Notes under the pieces: model-generated
What the model saw: only the letters and a program-made list of their open reading frames with translations
Databases searched by the model: none
Told to the model about the DNA's origin: nothing
Part shown: positions 20,549-30,370 of the stretch, piece by piece
Numbering within the stretch: the first letter of the stretch is position 1
Layout of the letters: every line of letters starts with the position of its first letter
Translations under genes and position numbers: made by a program
Source of the DNA: Stappia sediminis
GTDB taxonomy: Bacteria > Pseudomonadota > Alphaproteobacteria > Rhizobiales > Stappiaceae
Direction: 5' to 3'
Assembly (NCBI RefSeq): GCF_009826895.1
Contig: NZ_WUMV01000006.1
Location: forward strand, 186,001-250,000
DNA: 64,000 nt

Positions 20549-22078
20549 TCAGCAGCCCGAGCCGGGCTTGCCGGCGCGTTTTTCGTCCGCTTCGCGCAGT
20601 TCAGTCTTGAGAATCTTGCCGTAGTTGTTTTTCGGCAGGCTATCTACCCTGATGTAGTCCTTCGGCCGCTTGAAACGCGCTATCCGGCCGAGGCAAAGCT
20701 CGTCGAGCTCGCCCGGCTCGGCCCCACCCGAATAGTAGGCAATAACCACTTCACCCCACTCCGGATCTCTCCTGCCGATCACTGATACTTCTCTCACGCC
20801 CGGATGCGACAGAAGCACTTCTTCGACTTCCCGAGGGTAGATGTTGCTGCCACCGGATATAATGACATCCTTGGAGCGGTCCTTGAGCGTCACATAGCCT
20901 TCCTCATCGACCGCGCCGACATCGCCCGTATGCAACCAGCCACCGCGTAGAGTTTCCGTCGTGGCTTGCGGATTGTTCCAATAACCGAGCATTACCGCAT
21001 CGCCGCGAACGAGGATTTCACCGGTCTCGCCCACTGGTAATGTCTCGTCGTTCTCTCCGCCGATACGAACCTCCACCGCGGAGTTGACGATGCCTGCCGA
21101 CCCCAGGCGCTCAAGCCAGCGAGGATGATCGCGGTCGGCGATATCCGCCCTGGAAAGCACGGTTGCCGTCATGGGCGTTTCGCCCTGGCCGTAGATTTGC
21201 GCGAAATGAGGTCCAAAACGGTCAAGCGCGCGCCGGATATCCGCCACATGCATCGGCGCTCCGCCCCAAATGACGGTGCGGATGTTATCGTTGACGGTCT
21301 CACATGGACAATCGACCAACCGCTTGATCATTGTGGGGGCTGCGAACATGGATATACCGGGCATTTCCGCGAATGCCGACAGCACCTCAACCGGTTCGAA
21401 ACCACCCGATTCGGCAACCGCATTTACTCCGAAACGACCCACATGCGCCATGATGTAGATGCCCGATCCGTGGCTCATAGGAGCGGCGTGCAGCAACGTG
21501 TCACCGGGATTGGTCGGATCGACGTCGGTCAGATAACCGTAAGACGCAGAGAATAGATTGCGATGGCTCAGCATCGCGCCCTTCGGGCGCCCCGTCGTGC
21601 CGGACGTATAGAACAGCCAGGCAAGATCGTCGGGCTCTGCATGTGCAAGCGGCGCGGCATCGCCGGAGAACAATTTTTCATAGGCAGGCGAGCGGATGGT
21701 GACGAGGTGCCTCAGCGTTTCGGGCGCCCGGGCACCCATTTCCGCCTCGACGCCCGCTCCCACGAATGCCACGCTCGCGGCAGAATGCTCCAGAATCCAG
21801 GCCGCTTCGGCGGCGTGAAGCTTGGCATTTATCGGCACCGCGGCAAGCCCCGCCCACCAGATGCCGTACAGGATCTCCAGATACTCCGTGCAGTTCTTGG
21901 AAAAGATCGCAACGCGGTCCCCTGCCGCAACGCCCGGCAAGCCTCGCAGCCCGTCCGCGAGCCGCGCAGCCCTCAACGCGAACCCGGAATATGTCGCCAC
22001 CGCTCTGGTGCCCACGGCGATCGCCGGGCTTTCCGGCCGCGCGCGCCCGGCACGCTGCAACCAGGCTGCGAGGTTCAT
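20549..22078 (-). CDS. AMP-dependent acyl-CoA synthetase/ligase
   Basis: A 509-residue adenylate-forming ligase that would activate a carboxylic acid to its CoA thioester. The AMP-binding P-loop FYTSGTTGRPKGAM spans 157-170; YGQGETP, WLHTGD, the KDRSKDVIISGGSNIYP hinge and the C-terminal catalytic Lys in NNYGKILKTEL are present. ATG at 22078 follows GGAGGAGACG and is preferred over an upstream in-frame start. Together with the SDR gene it forms a two-gene unit inserted in the otherwise conserved infA-maf-yacG block. It resembles medium/long-chain or aromatic acid ligases; the acid is unknown. Confidence 0.9.
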   Translation of the reverse strand: MNLAAWLQRAGRARPESPAIAVGTRAVATYSGFALRAARLADGLRGLPGVAAGDRVAIFSKNCTEYLEILYGIWWAGLAAVPINAKLHAAEAAWILEHSAASVAFVGAGVEAEMGARAPETLRHLVTIRSPAYEKLFSGDAAPLAHAEPDDLAWLFYTSGTTGRPKGAMLSHRNLFSASYGYLTDVDPTNPGDTLLHAAPMSHGSGIYIMAHVGRFGVNAVAESGGFEPVEVLSAFAEMPGISMFAAPTMIKRLVDCPCETVNDNIRTVIWGGAPMHVADIRRALDRFGPHFAQIYGQGETPMTATVLSRADIADRDHPRWLERLGSAGIVNSAVEVRIGGENDETLPVGETGEILVRGDAVMLGYWNNPQATTETLRGGWLHTGDVGAVDEEGYVTLKDRSKDVIISGGSNIYPREVEEVLLSHPGVREVSVIGRRDPEWGEVVIAYYSGGAEPGELDELCLGRIARFKRPKDYIRVDSLPKNNYGKILKTELREADEKRAGKPGSGC

Positions 22079-22225
22079 GGCGTCTCCTCCTCCGGACAAG
22101 ATCCATGCCTGGCAGGTTGGACTGACCAGGCACCAATAATTCTTTCGAATTATTGCAATCCTATCGAGGATGGGAAGTGCGTAAACTCCGCCACAAGTTC
22201 AAGGGAGCTTTATTCGCTCGACTTT

Positions 22226-22861
22226 TCAAGCCGAAAGAGCGGCGGGATCCGCCCAATGGGCGGTCGCCGGATAGCCCACGCCCGAAAGCAGGGTCGCCGT
22301 TTCGTAGAGCGGAAGGCCAACCACATTCGGGTAGGAACCGACCAGCTTGGCAACGAAACTTCCGGCAAGGCCCTGAATGGCGTAGCCGCCTGCCTTGCCG
22401 CGCCATTCTCCGGAGGCCAGATAATCCCTAATCTCCTGCCGGGAAAGCCGTTTGAAGCGTACCCGCGATTCGATCACCCGCTGGCGAAAAACGCCCTTCG
22501 GCGCGCTAACGCATATGCTCGTGTAAACGCGGTGCGCGCGGCCGGACAGAAGCTGCAGGCAGGCATCGGCCTGATCCGACGTCTCAGCCTTCGGCAAGAC
22601 ACGCCGACCGACCGCCACAACCGTATCCGCTGCCAGAATCACTGCATCGCCCCACCGCTCCAGCCTGTCGGCATCGCGGCGAGCAACCTCGGCCTTGGTT
22701 CGCGCAAGCCTGGTCGCAAGCGCACGCGGAGATTCGCCCCGATGCTGGCTTTCGTCGATATCGGCAGGCAGCAATTTGTCCGGATCGATGCCTATCTGCT
22801 GCAATAGCGCCAGACGACGCGGCGAGCCGGAAGCCAGAATAAGTGTCGGGCGTATTTTCAT
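22226..22861 (-). CDS. maf: Maf-family nucleoside triphosphate pyrophosphatase
   Basis: A 211-residue Maf protein, which hydrolyses dTTP/UTP or modified nucleotides to monophosphates. The substrate-binding motif is ILASGSPRR at the N-terminus; AADTVV, the central KAET and the [11 protein letters not shown] signature follow. It lies 51 bases after infA, as in relatives, and before the SDR/ligase insertion. Confidence 0.95.
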   Translation of the reverse strand: MKIRPTLILASGSPRRLALLQQIGIDPDKLLPADIDESQHRGESPRALATRLARTKAEVARRDADRLERWGDAVILAADTVVAVGRRVLPKAETSDQADACLQLLSGRAHRVYTSICVSAPKGVFRQRVIESRVRFKRLSRQEIRDYLASGEWRGKAGGYAIQGLAGSFVAKLVGSYPNVVGLPLYETATLLSGVGYPATAHWADPAALSA

Positions 22862-22912
22862 TGGAAGCCGGTCATAGGCACGCGGATCGGCCGAAGAGCT
22901 TGTGTCACGCGA

Positions 22913-23131
22913 TCATTTGAAACGATAGGTGATACGGCCCTTGGTCAGGTCGTAGGGCGTCATCTCCACGAGAACCTTGTCACCCGCCAGAACGCGAATA
23001 CGATTCTTCCGCATGCGACCTGCCGTGTGAGCGATGATTTCGTGGTCGTTTTCGAGCTTTACGCGAAAAGTTGCGTTTGGGAGCAGCTCGGTAACCACTC
23101 CGGGAAATTCTAATACTTCTTCCTTCGCCAT
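22913..23131 (-). CDS. infA: Translation initiation factor IF-1
   Basis: A 72-residue IF-1, the exact family length when started at ATG 23131 ([11 protein letters not shown]); the longer frame is rejected. The S1-like OB fold motifs [30 protein letters not shown] and [14 protein letters not shown] are complete. It binds the 30S A site during initiation. A 270-base gap upstream of it carries the promoter. Confidence 0.98.
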   Translation of the reverse strand: MAKEEVLEFPGVVTELLPNATFRVKLENDHEIIAHTAGRMRKNRIRVLAGDKVLVEMTPYDLTKGRITYRFK

Positions 23132-23403
23132 ATGGTGTCCTGGTTGTGGGTGCCTGTGCGCGCCCGTCACTTCGAAGCCCGACAGTCGAGACGAAACGAC
23201 GACGCTTCAGCTTTATTGTCCTGATCGCATGGTATGCATTCGGAATTATTCAAATCTGAATGCAAGACGCGTCCGCGTGGCGCGAAACTAGCGGATCGCG
23301 AAGGAAATGTGAACAGGGCGTATCCGACTGTGGCAAATTCCCTGAGTTGGGGAAAATAACGTATCGGAATCAACACAAATTCCGCCATGAACGATGATCG
23401 GCC

Positions 23404-23850
23404 TCAACCACTCGGAGCCGGCGACCATGCGAAACGCTTTTTGATGCGCGCCATGAGAAGATCCCGAACGCCGCGATAGGAATCGAGAATCTGATCGCGC
23501 GAGCCGGTCGCCAGCGTGGGGTCGGGCGTTGGCCAGTACTCCACCTCCACAGCCTCCGTCCGCGTCATTTCGAGCGCCTTGTGATGGGCTTCGGGTGCAA
23601 GCGAGATGATGAGATCGAAGCCGGATTCATCGAGTTCCTCGAAAGTCTTCGGGCGATGACGCGAAATATCGCAGCCGATTTCCTGCATAACCGCGTCGAC
23701 GAACGGATCGGGCGCGCCGCTGCGCGCACCGCAGGAACGCACGTAAATCTGATTGGGAAATAGCTGCCTCGCAATACAGGCGGCCATGGGCGAGCGCACC
23801 GCATTCATGCCGCAGGCAAACAAGACCGCTCCCGGACGCGCGCCGCCCAC
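23404..23850 (-). CDS. Low-molecular-weight phosphatase family protein
   Basis: A 148-residue protein of the low-molecular-weight protein tyrosine phosphatase/arsenate reductase superfamily. The CX5R phosphate loop is LFACGMNAVRS with Cys13 and Arg19, and the general-acid Asp lies in PTPDPT. It starts with GTG at 23850, five bases after the UPF0262 stop, with GGAAAGG upstream. Its place between the UPF0262 gene and infA is conserved in Hyphomicrobiales. Substrate unknown; the loop sequence differs from that of classical tyrosine phosphatases. Confidence 0.9.
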   Translation of the reverse strand: MGGARPGAVLFACGMNAVRSPMAACIARQLFPNQIYVRSCGARSGAPDPFVDAVMQEIGCDISRHRPKTFEELDESGFDLIISLAPEAHHKALEMTRTEAVEVEYWPTPDPTLATGSRDQILDSYRGVRDLLMARIKKRFAWSPAPSG

Positions 23851-23855
23851 CGGCG

Positions 23856-24326
23856 TCAGCCTTTCCAGTGCAGTGCGCAGATCAACGTGAACAGGCGCCG
23901 CGCCGTCTGCATGTCGACACGAACCTTTCCCTCAAGCCGCTCCATCAGGATACGCGATCCGTCGTTGTGGACGCCGCGACGTCCCATGTCGATCGCCTCG
24001 ATCTGGCTCGGACTCGAGTGGCGGATCGCCTCGAAGTAGCTTTCGCAGATCAGGAAATAGTCCTTTATGATCTTTCTTAATGGCGTGAGTGACAGCACAT
24101 GGGTGATGGCGGGCGCACCGTCTTCCTGCGCGATTTCAAATACGAGTTTCTTCTCGACGATGGAAAGGCGCAGCCGGAAAGGGCCGTCGAAGTCACCAAC
24201 CGGTTCGAATTCGTTTTCCTCTATGAGGTCGTAGATGGCGACCGCGCGTTCATGCTCGACATCCGGCGTCGACCGGGCGATCGAGGCTTCGTCGAGTTCC
24301 ACCTCCACGAGGCGCCCGTTCGACAT
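23856..24326 (-). CDS. UPF0262 family protein
   Basis: A 156-residue conserved protein of unknown function, recognisable by [20 protein letters not shown] near the N-terminus and [18 protein letters not shown] in the middle. The start is taken at ATG 24326 (AGGGGGG upstream), which matches family length; ATG at 24353 is a plausible alternative adding nine residues. It is always found between hisD and the small phosphatase gene in this order of bacteria and is translated almost without gap into the latter. Confidence 0.9.
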   Translation of the reverse strand: MSNGRLVEVELDEASIARSTPDVEHERAVAIYDLIEENEFEPVGDFDGPFRLRLSIVEKKLVFEIAQEDGAPAITHVLSLTPLRKIIKDYFLICESYFEAIRHSSPSQIEAIDMGRRGVHNDGSRILMERLEGKVRVDMQTARRLFTLICALHWKG

Positions 24327-24394
24327 TGTCGAGCCCCCCTGCCCTTCCGCCATGAACCCTTCACCCCTTCTTGCGGCTGGCGGCCGCCTCTGCA

Positions 24395-25690
24395 CTAAAG
24401 ATTGAGGCGGATCGCCACGGAACGACCGTGCGCATCGAGCCCCTCGGCTTTCGCAAGCGCAATCGCCGAAGGACCCAATTGCCTGAGGTTATCCGCATTG
24501 CACTTCAGGATCGAGGTACGTTTAACGAAATCAAGAACCGACAGGCCGGAGGAAAACCTCGCCGAACGGGCAGTCGGCAACACATGATTGGACCCACCGA
24601 CATAGTCGCCAATCGCTTCCGGCGTATATCTGCCCAGAAACACGGCGCCCGCATTGGCGATGCGCGAAAGCATATCCTCCGGATCGTCGACGGCAAGCTC
24701 CAGATGTTCCGGCGCGATCCTGTCAACGAGCGCCGGTGCCTCTTCAAGACTTTCGGTCACGATAATCGCCCCGAAGTCTCGCCAGCTCGCACTCGCGACA
24801 TCGCTGCGGGGCAGCGTGCGAAGCTGTGTTGCAACGGCCCGGTCGACCCTTTCGGCGAAATCGGCATCGTCGGTAATCAGGATCGACTGCGCGCTTTCAT
24901 CATGTTCGGCCTGCGATAGCAGATCGGCTGCGATCCAGTCCGGATCGTTTCGTCCATCCGCGACCACGAGGATCTCCGACGGTCCGGCGATCATATCGAT
25001 ACCGACCGTTCCGAACACTCGCCGTTTCGCCGCCGCTACATAAGCGTTGCCGGGGCCGACGATCTTGAAAACCGGCGCAATAGTCTCCGTACCAAAGGCC
25101 AGCGCGCCTATAGCCTGCGCCCCGCCGACGCGATAAATCTCCTCAACACCAGCAAGCCGGGCGGCAACGAGAACAAGCGGGTTCAAAATTCCATCCGGGC
25201 TCGGCACCACCATGGCTATACGCTCTACGCCCGCAACCTTTGCAGGCACCGCATTCATCAATACGGAAGAGGGATAATTCGCCGTTCCGCCGGGAACATA
25301 AAGGCCCACAGCCCCGATCGCAGTCCATCGCGAACCGAGTTCGACACCAATGGAGTCCGTGTATCGGTCGTCCTTCGGAATCTGCCGGGCGTGATGGCTG
25401 GCAATCCGGTCTCGCGCCAGCTCCAGCGCTTTCAGCGTTTCCGGATCGACGCTCTCCATTGCCGCGTCGATTTCGGCTTTCGTGATCCGCAGTTCCTCGA
25501 CCGAACCTGCCGTCACCCGGTCGAAACGAACGGTATAGTCCAAAAGAGCTGCATCGCCCCGCGCTCGCACATCTTCCAGAATGCTGCGTACGATTTCGTC
25601 TACGTCGACCGATGCCTCGCGTTTGCTGTCGAGAAGGGACCTGAAATCCCGCTCGAAGGCCGGACTTGCGGAAGAAAGCTTGACCGCCAA
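24395..25690 (-). CDS. hisD: Histidinol dehydrogenase
   Basis: About 431 residues. It oxidises L-histidinol to L-histidine in two NAD-dependent steps, the last reactions of histidine synthesis. [33 protein letters not shown] and the catalytic IAPEHLEL are all present. No ATG exists at the N-terminus. TTG at 25690 gives the usual start ([12 protein letters not shown]) and has GAGG eight bases upstream; an earlier TTG at 25720 has a poorly placed ribosome binding site. The gene stands alone from other his genes, as is normal in this group. Confidence 0.95.
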   Translation of the reverse strand: MAVKLSSASPAFERDFRSLLDSKREASVDVDEIVRSILEDVRARGDAALLDYTVRFDRVTAGSVEELRITKAEIDAAMESVDPETLKALELARDRIASHHARQIPKDDRYTDSIGVELGSRWTAIGAVGLYVPGGTANYPSSVLMNAVPAKVAGVERIAMVVPSPDGILNPLVLVAARLAGVEEIYRVGGAQAIGALAFGTETIAPVFKIVGPGNAYVAAAKRRVFGTVGIDMIAGPSEILVVADGRNDPDWIAADLLSQAEHDESAQSILITDDADFAERVDRAVATQLRTLPRSDVASASWRDFGAIIVTESLEEAPALVDRIAPEHLELAVDDPEDMLSRIANAGAVFLGRYTPEAIGDYVGGSNHVLPTARSARFSSGLSVLDFVKRTSILKCNADNLRQLGPSAIALAKAEGLDAHGRSVAIRLNL

Positions 25691-25741
25691 AGGCTTTGTC
25701 CTCGTCGTAAAGTGATCCAATCCCTGCCGGCCGGCAGGTCA

Positions 25742-26176
25742 TCATGCTTCGTGGTGGGGCATATGTTCGGTCGCCCAGGCCGCACCCAGATCGGCCAATT
25801 GAGCCTCAATGCATTCCACGTCAAACCCGATTGCCGCCCCGCCTGAGAAATGGAGCGTGACTTGGCCGGCGGGCGCTTCGGTCTCAGAGAAATCTATCGC
25901 AAGAAGCGAAAGAACCGCATCCTTGTTGTGCTGACCGATGCGGATGGACTTTACATTCGACACGCGCGCGAAAGAAAGCGCAGCCCTTCGACGTTCCAGA
26001 TTTCGCGCCTGCCTGCCCAATGCCTTGTCCCACGCGAAGCGGTTCATGACGAGAAGCAGACGCCCCTCACGGGGCAGAAAGCGTATATCGCCGACCTTGA
26101 GAACCGCATCCTGAACCTGCGCGGAAATAACCGCGAGATCTTCCTGATCCAAGGCTGCGAGTTTCAGCTGATCCAT
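25742..26176 (-). CDS. DUF2948 family protein
   Basis: A 144-residue protein of unknown function, characteristic of alphaproteobacteria and located between murA and hisD as in relatives. It begins MDQLKLAALDQEDLAVISAQ and contains NRFAWDK and a run of basic residues before LSFARV. ATG 26176 gives the usual family length; the ribosome binding site is weak and a longer frame is open upstream. No catalytic motif is evident. Confidence 0.88.
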   Translation of the reverse strand: MDQLKLAALDQEDLAVISAQVQDAVLKVGDIRFLPREGRLLLVMNRFAWDKALGRQARNLERRRAALSFARVSNVKSIRIGQHNKDAVLSLLAIDFSETEAPAGQVTLHFSGGAAIGFDVECIEAQLADLGAAWATEHMPHHEA

Positions 26177-26289
26177 GCCCGACTGTCCCATCAGCAAGGG
26201 CGGTACTTCACCGCCCGAACGCCAATCCCATTGCGGCATAGACGTAATGATCCGCGCCCGCCAAAGCAATAGCCGGCCAAGGCTTCACA

Positions 26290-27579
26290 TCAGGCCGAGA
26301 TACGCTCGATCTGCGCTCCGCAGCGCGAGAGCTTCTCTTCCAGGCGCTCGAAACCACGGTCGAGATGATAGACGCGGTTGACCGTCGTCTCGCCCTCCGC
26401 CGCTAGGCCCGCGATGACCAGAGAAACCGAAGCTCTGAGGTCGGTTGCCATTACCGGTGCACCGCGAAGGCTGCTCGTACCTTCCACGACTGCCGTGCGG
26501 CCATCAACACTGATCTTCGCACCCAGGCGCACAAGCTCCTGAACGTGCATGAAGCGATTTTCGAAGATCGTCTCCGTGATTCGCGACGTCCCTCCGGAGC
26601 GCGTCATAAGCGCCATGAACTGAGCCTGCAGGTCGGTCGGGAAGCCGGGATAGGGAGCCGTCGTTATGTCGACCGGCGCGATTCCGTTGCCATTGCGGTA
26701 AACCCTGATCCCGCCGCTTGTTTCTTCTATATGTATTCCGCCCTCACGCATTGACTCGAGAGCCGATGAAAGCAGGTCCGCCCTTGCGCCTTCCAGGAAT
26801 ACATCCCCACCGGTCATCGCCACCGCCATGGCGTAAGTGCCGGTCTCGATGCGATCGGGTATCACGCGATGTCTATGGCCATGCAGGCACGGAACGCCCT
26901 GAATATGGATCGTTTCCGTTCCAGCGCCTTCGATCTTCGCGCCCATGCCGACCAGGCAGTCGGCCAGATCCTTGACCTCCGGCTCGCACGCCGCGTTTTC
27001 AATCACGCTTTCGCCTTTTGCCAAGGAAGCCGCCATCATCACGGTGTGCGTCGCACCGACAGAAACCTTCGGGAAACGCACGCGATTGCCGATCAAACCT
27101 TTCGGCGCACGGGTGACCACGTATCCCTGGTCGATCGTCGTCTCCGCGCCCAACGCCTGAAGTCCCTGTATAAAAAAGTCGACTGGCCTGGTACCAATCG
27201 CGCAACCGCCGGGCAGCGAAACACGCGCCTCGCCCGCTCGCGCCAGCAACGGCCCGACCACCCAAAAACTCGCCCGCATCTTGGAAACAAGCTCGTAAGG
27301 TGCCGTCGTATCGACGATTTCCGCAGCATTCAGATGCAGCGTCTGGCCCGTCATCGGGTTCTCACCCTGCCTGCGACCGGCAACCGTATAGTCGACGCCA
27401 TGATTTGAAAGGATGTGCAGAAGCTGTGCGACATCTCGCAGCCGAGGCACATTTTCCAGCGTGAGCGTATCAGGCGTCAGAAGTGACGCAATCATCAGCG
27501 GTAAAGTGGCGTTCTTCGCACCCGAAATCGGCAGCGTGCCGTTGAGTTCGTTACCACCAATGATCTTGATACTGTCCAT
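26290..27579 (-). CDS. murA: UDP-N-acetylglucosamine 1-carboxyvinyltransferase
   Basis: A 429-residue MurA, which transfers enolpyruvate from PEP to UDP-GlcNAc in the first committed step of peptidoglycan synthesis. Lys22-Asn23 (GAKNATLP) and the flexible-loop catalytic Cys126 ([11 protein letters not shown]), the fosfomycin target, are present, so the enzyme should be fosfomycin-sensitive at its active site. ATG 27579 gives the standard N-terminus MDSIKIIGG; the longer frame upstream is rejected. Confidence 0.97.
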   Translation of the reverse strand: MDSIKIIGGNELNGTLPISGAKNATLPLMIASLLTPDTLTLENVPRLRDVAQLLHILSNHGVDYTVAGRRQGENPMTGQTLHLNAAEIVDTTAPYELVSKMRASFWVVGPLLARAGEARVSLPGGCAIGTRPVDFFIQGLQALGAETTIDQGYVVTRAPKGLIGNRVRFPKVSVGATHTVMMAASLAKGESVIENAACEPEVKDLADCLVGMGAKIEGAGTETIHIQGVPCLHGHRHRVIPDRIETGTYAMAVAMTGGDVFLEGARADLLSSALESMREGGIHIEETSGGIRVYRNGNGIAPVDITTAPYPGFPTDLQAQFMALMTRSGGTSRITETIFENRFMHVQELVRLGAKISVDGRTAVVEGTSSLRGAPVMATDLRASVSLVIAGLAAEGETTVNRVYHLDRGFERLEEKLSRCGAQIERISA

Positions 27580-27701
27580 GCGTTGAGAACCTGTCGATCG
27601 AACAAGAATTGGAGCCGCCGGGCAAAAGCGACCGCACCGTGTAGCACCATGCTCTCCGGCGGTGCAAGCTGGGGAATCGGCGTAGGCAGTGCTTGAAACG
27701 A

Positions 27702-27884
27702 TCAATCGTCCGAGTCTTCGCCGGTTGAGTCTTCCCTCACACCGCCGAATTCAATTGACCCCGGCTTTTTGGCGGCTTTGCGGCGGCGAAGGTTCGCGCG
27801 CAATGCTTCGGAAAGGCGTTTTTCCTTTTCCGCATTGGCTTTCTGTTGCGCCTTCTTTTTCCCGCCGTCTCCATCCATCGGCAT
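27702..27884 (-). CDS. Small basic/acidic conserved hypothetical protein upstream of murA
   Basis: About 60 residues: a lysine-rich N-terminal half that should be helical ([20 protein letters not shown]), then [12 protein letters not shown] and an acidic tail STGEDSDD. Proteins with the [16 protein letters not shown] core occur in many Hyphomicrobiales. GGAG lies just ahead of ATG 27884. Function unknown; the charge pattern suggests nucleic acid or ribosome contact, which is only a guess. Confidence 0.7.
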   Translation of the reverse strand: MPMDGDGGKKKAQQKANAEKEKRLSEALRANLRRRKAAKKPGSIEFGGVREDSTGEDSDD

Positions 27885-28153
27885 CGCATTGCTCCGTAGC
27901 GCAGAAATTACGCGCAATCACTACATCAAACGGGTGCTCGCCTGAAAGATCGTTAGTGAAAGCACGCGCTCATGGCGGCGCTATCCTTCATAACCAGAAT
28001 GTCCACAATTCACACCCATCCGGGCTTGCGCCGCATCGGGCGTTGTGGCAAAAGCGCTTGCGTTCGGTGGATCATCGTCGTCGACAGCTATTTACGCTGG
28101 TCCGAAACAGATCCGTCACGCCAAGCACATCGCACCCGAATGGCGATTGCAAC

Positions 28154-28228
<75 letters not shown>

Positions 28229-28275
28229 GTTAACCCACCGAAATTGTTGATGTTTCCCTCGTTCTGTTCATGTTT

Positions 28276-28322
28276 ATGGTGCATTGCATTGCCTGCAATT
28301 TGCTGACAATGCACTGCACCAT
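28276..28322. repeat. Long inverted repeat downstream of tRNA-Thr
   Basis: Arms ATGGTGCATTGCATTG (28276-28291) and CAATGCACTGCACCAT (28307-28322) match at 15 of 16 positions around a 15-base loop. No T tract follows on either strand, so it is not a typical terminator. It begins 48 bases after the tRNA end. Confidence 0.8.
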
Positions 28323-28343
28323 GACAAATTCTGTTCTTCCTTT

Positions 28344-28370
28344 CTCCCTGTTTTTGGGAGGGATTGTTTT
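28344..28370 (+). terminator. Possible weak terminator
   Basis: A five-base-pair hairpin CTCCC (28344-28348) / GGGAG (28356-28360) with a T-rich loop, followed by GGATTGTTTT. The stem is short. It could end transcription from the tRNA-Thr promoter. Confidence 0.3.
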
Positions 28371-28617
28371 GCCTTTGTTCCACCGTTCAGCGCTGTATAT
28401 CGTTACTAATTCCACCCAAAAAGCGCCCACAGTACCCCGTCCCACATCGACGGACGCGCCCCGCGCGATCCCAGTGCATTGGTCTTATAGGCCGGTACCA
28501 CCTTCCGCACGCGCCAGCCCGTATTCCTGATTTGGTCCGGAAATCTCCAGCCCGCCCCGAGGGCGCGTTGGGTAGCACTGCACACCGTGAACAGAGCCAA
28601 CTTATAAACGAGGACAT

Positions 28618-28965
28618 TCAGGGGAGCAGATCAATATGACCTGCCTTTTCATCTGCGGCGGCGGAATCACCGGCGCGGTCGCCGCCCTTCGCGACCTCAA
28701 GCCTGGAAAGCACTTCGTCAGCGTAGGATAAGAACTGATCGACATGACCCGATCCTCCCTCATCGACGGTGTACTGACCATGGCCATCTGCCACCCGATG
28801 AAAGCCATAACTCAGGAAACGACCGCCGCTGGTCGGATTTAAAGAGAACGGGCCCGGATACAGACGCTCAAAATGTGTTTCTTGGATTTGAAATTTATAC
28901 TTCAGAGAATGTCTGGAGCATCTCCCGCCAACCTGAATCGTATTTATTTCAGAAAATTTCCTCAA
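28618..28965 (-). CDS. Uncertain hypothetical open reading frame
   Basis: A frame of up to 115 codons. I do not recognise it. The last 70 residues have plausible composition (VADGHGQYTVDEGGSGHVD and VAKGGDRAGDSAAADEKAGH), while the first 45 lie in AT-rich DNA and look unlike coding sequence. It may be a short accessory gene, the decayed 3' end of a longer gene, or chance. No good ribosome binding site is apparent. Confidence 0.25.
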   Translation of the reverse strand: MRKFSEINTIQVGGRCSRHSLKYKFQIQETHFERLYPGPFSLNPTSGGRFLSYGFHRVADGHGQYTVDEGGSGHVDQFLSYADEVLSRLEVAKGGDRAGDSAAADEKAGHIDLLP

Positions 28966-29057
28966 GATATTGATTATGAGTCAATTTCTTTCCCCAGCAC
29001 ACGGTTTGAGACCTATCTGCCTCGCCATTCGGAAAATCCATTCTTGAACTTGCAAGG

Positions 29058-30359
29058 TCAGATTCCGATTTTGTCGCGCAAGCGATAGAGCAAGACCGAG
29101 GGTGCAAGAAACCAGGGATTTCCGCCGTAAAGCGGACGGGTCGGGAAAGAAATCCTTTCGAGGGCGGATGGAGCCGCTTCACGCCCCGCCGCCTTGAGGC
29201 CAATTCGCATTCCAAGATAGCTTGCCATGCCGACACCCGAACCGCAGTAGCCCATGGCGTAGTAAAGGCCACGGTCCTCGCCGCAATGCGCAAGCGCATC
29301 GAATGTGTAGCCGACGAAGCCCATCCAGGAGTGGCTCACCCTGATGTCCCTCAACTCGGGAAAAAGTGCCACCATGTCCCGATGCAGTTTGACGGCGCTT
29401 TTCCTTGGGTCCGTTTCGTTCAGCGACACGCGGCCGCCGAACAGTACGCGCTTGCGGTCCGGCGAGAGGCGATAATAGTAGACCAGTTTGCGGGTATCGG
29501 AGATGACGCGGTTGGTGGGGAAGAGCCTGTCCATCACAGCCTTGGAAATTTCTTCCGTGGCGATGACATATGATCCGATCGGGATGATCCGTCTGCGGTG
29601 GTGAGGGGATAATGGCCCTGAATATCCGTTCGTGGCCAAAATGACTTTGCCGGCTTTAAACCGGCGGGCTTGCGTTTGAACAACGAAACCGCTCTTGAGG
29701 CGTTCGATCGAAACCACGGGAGAATGGCTTTGCACAAGCGCGCCGGCTTCCACGACCCGCTTCAACAATGCCGGATGATATTTCCCCACATCGATACTGC
29801 AATGCCGGGGAAACACCATACCCCCATGGTATGCATCGGTTCCAAGTTCCGCAGCCATCTCAGCTTTGGGCACCATGAAGGCATCCGTATTCCATACCGG
29901 ATGCCCGGCCTCGCATTCCTTTGCCAGTTTGTCATAGAGGTGGGGCAGATGGGCTCCGTGAAATCGTCCAACCTCCCTGAAACCGCAATCCAGCCGCTCA
30001 TCGCCAACGAGCCGATGCATATAGTCGAGAGAGGCCTGACCTTCCTTCAGAATATCCGTGGCGATTTCGGAACCGTAGCGTCGCTCAAGCACTGAAAAAG
30101 AGGGTTTTATACTGGTTGAGACCTGGCCGCCGTTGCGTGTGCTGCAGCCCCATCCTGCAGCCTCTGCGTCCAGGATGAGGGTAGAAAAGCCTTCCCGGGC
30201 GGTCTGAAGTGCAGCGTTGAGGCCGGTATATCCCGCTCCGATGACGATGACGTCTGATTCCTCCGGCGGGTTGGCTATCCGCTGGTCGACGGGCTCAGCC
30301 GTCTCCCACCAATAGGGTTCGGGCTTGAAGTCTTCTGTAAACAGATCCGCACCCTTCAT
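29058..30359 (-). CDS. DAO-family FAD-dependent oxidoreductase (gamma-glutamylputrescine oxidase-like)
   Basis: A 433-residue flavoprotein of the D-amino-acid oxidase superfamily. The Rossmann motif is VIVIGAGYTGLNAAL at 37-51; the N-terminal YWWETAEP and the GGQVSTSIKPS stretch, plus GYCGSGVGMASYLG near the C-terminus, match PuuB-like enzymes that oxidise amines to aldehydes. It is the last gene of the operon that begins with a polyamine-type binding protein, 11 bases after the GMC gene; GAGGCGAGG precedes the ATG. No gamma-glutamylputrescine synthetase is nearby, so the true substrate may be a free or N-methylated amine. Confidence 0.9.
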   Translation of the reverse strand: MKGADLFTEDFKPEPYWWETAEPVDQRIANPPEESDVIVIGAGYTGLNAALQTAREGFSTLILDAEAAGWGCSTRNGGQVSTSIKPSFSVLERRYGSEIATDILKEGQASLDYMHRLVGDERLDCGFREVGRFHGAHLPHLYDKLAKECEAGHPVWNTDAFMVPKAEMAAELGTDAYHGGMVFPRHCSIDVGKYHPALLKRVVEAGALVQSHSPVVSIERLKSGFVVQTQARRFKAGKVILATNGYSGPLSPHHRRRIIPIGSYVIATEEISKAVMDRLFPTNRVISDTRKLVYYYRLSPDRKRVLFGGRVSLNETDPRKSAVKLHRDMVALFPELRDIRVSHSWMGFVGYTFDALAHCGEDRGLYYAMGYCGSGVGMASYLGMRIGLKAAGREAAPSALERISFPTRPLYGGNPWFLAPSVLLYRLRDKIGI

Positions 30360-30370
30360 GTGCCTCGCCT

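Larger units (their letters stand above)
28229..29057. other. Gene-poor, AT-richer stretch downstream of tRNA-Thr
   Basis: An 829-base stretch with visibly lower GC than its flanks, especially 28230-28420 and 28860-29050. It contains a long inverted repeat, a small hairpin and one weak minus-strand open frame listed separately. No gene with a recognisable family was found, and the short frames present look unlike the neighbouring genes. Confidence 0.5.

Noticed and set aside
21563-22807. Plus-strand open frame opposite the acyl-CoA ligase and maf
   Set aside because: Antisense to two confirmed genes; Arg-rich composition and no domain.
23167-23388. Possible small minus-strand gene upstream of infA
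   Set aside because: No family resemblance, poor ribosome binding site, and it occupies the place where the infA promoter must lie.
28230-28600. Short overlapping frames in the gap after tRNA-Thr
   Set aside because: Several frames overlap one another on both strands without a ribosome binding site or recognisable family; best treated as non-coding for now.
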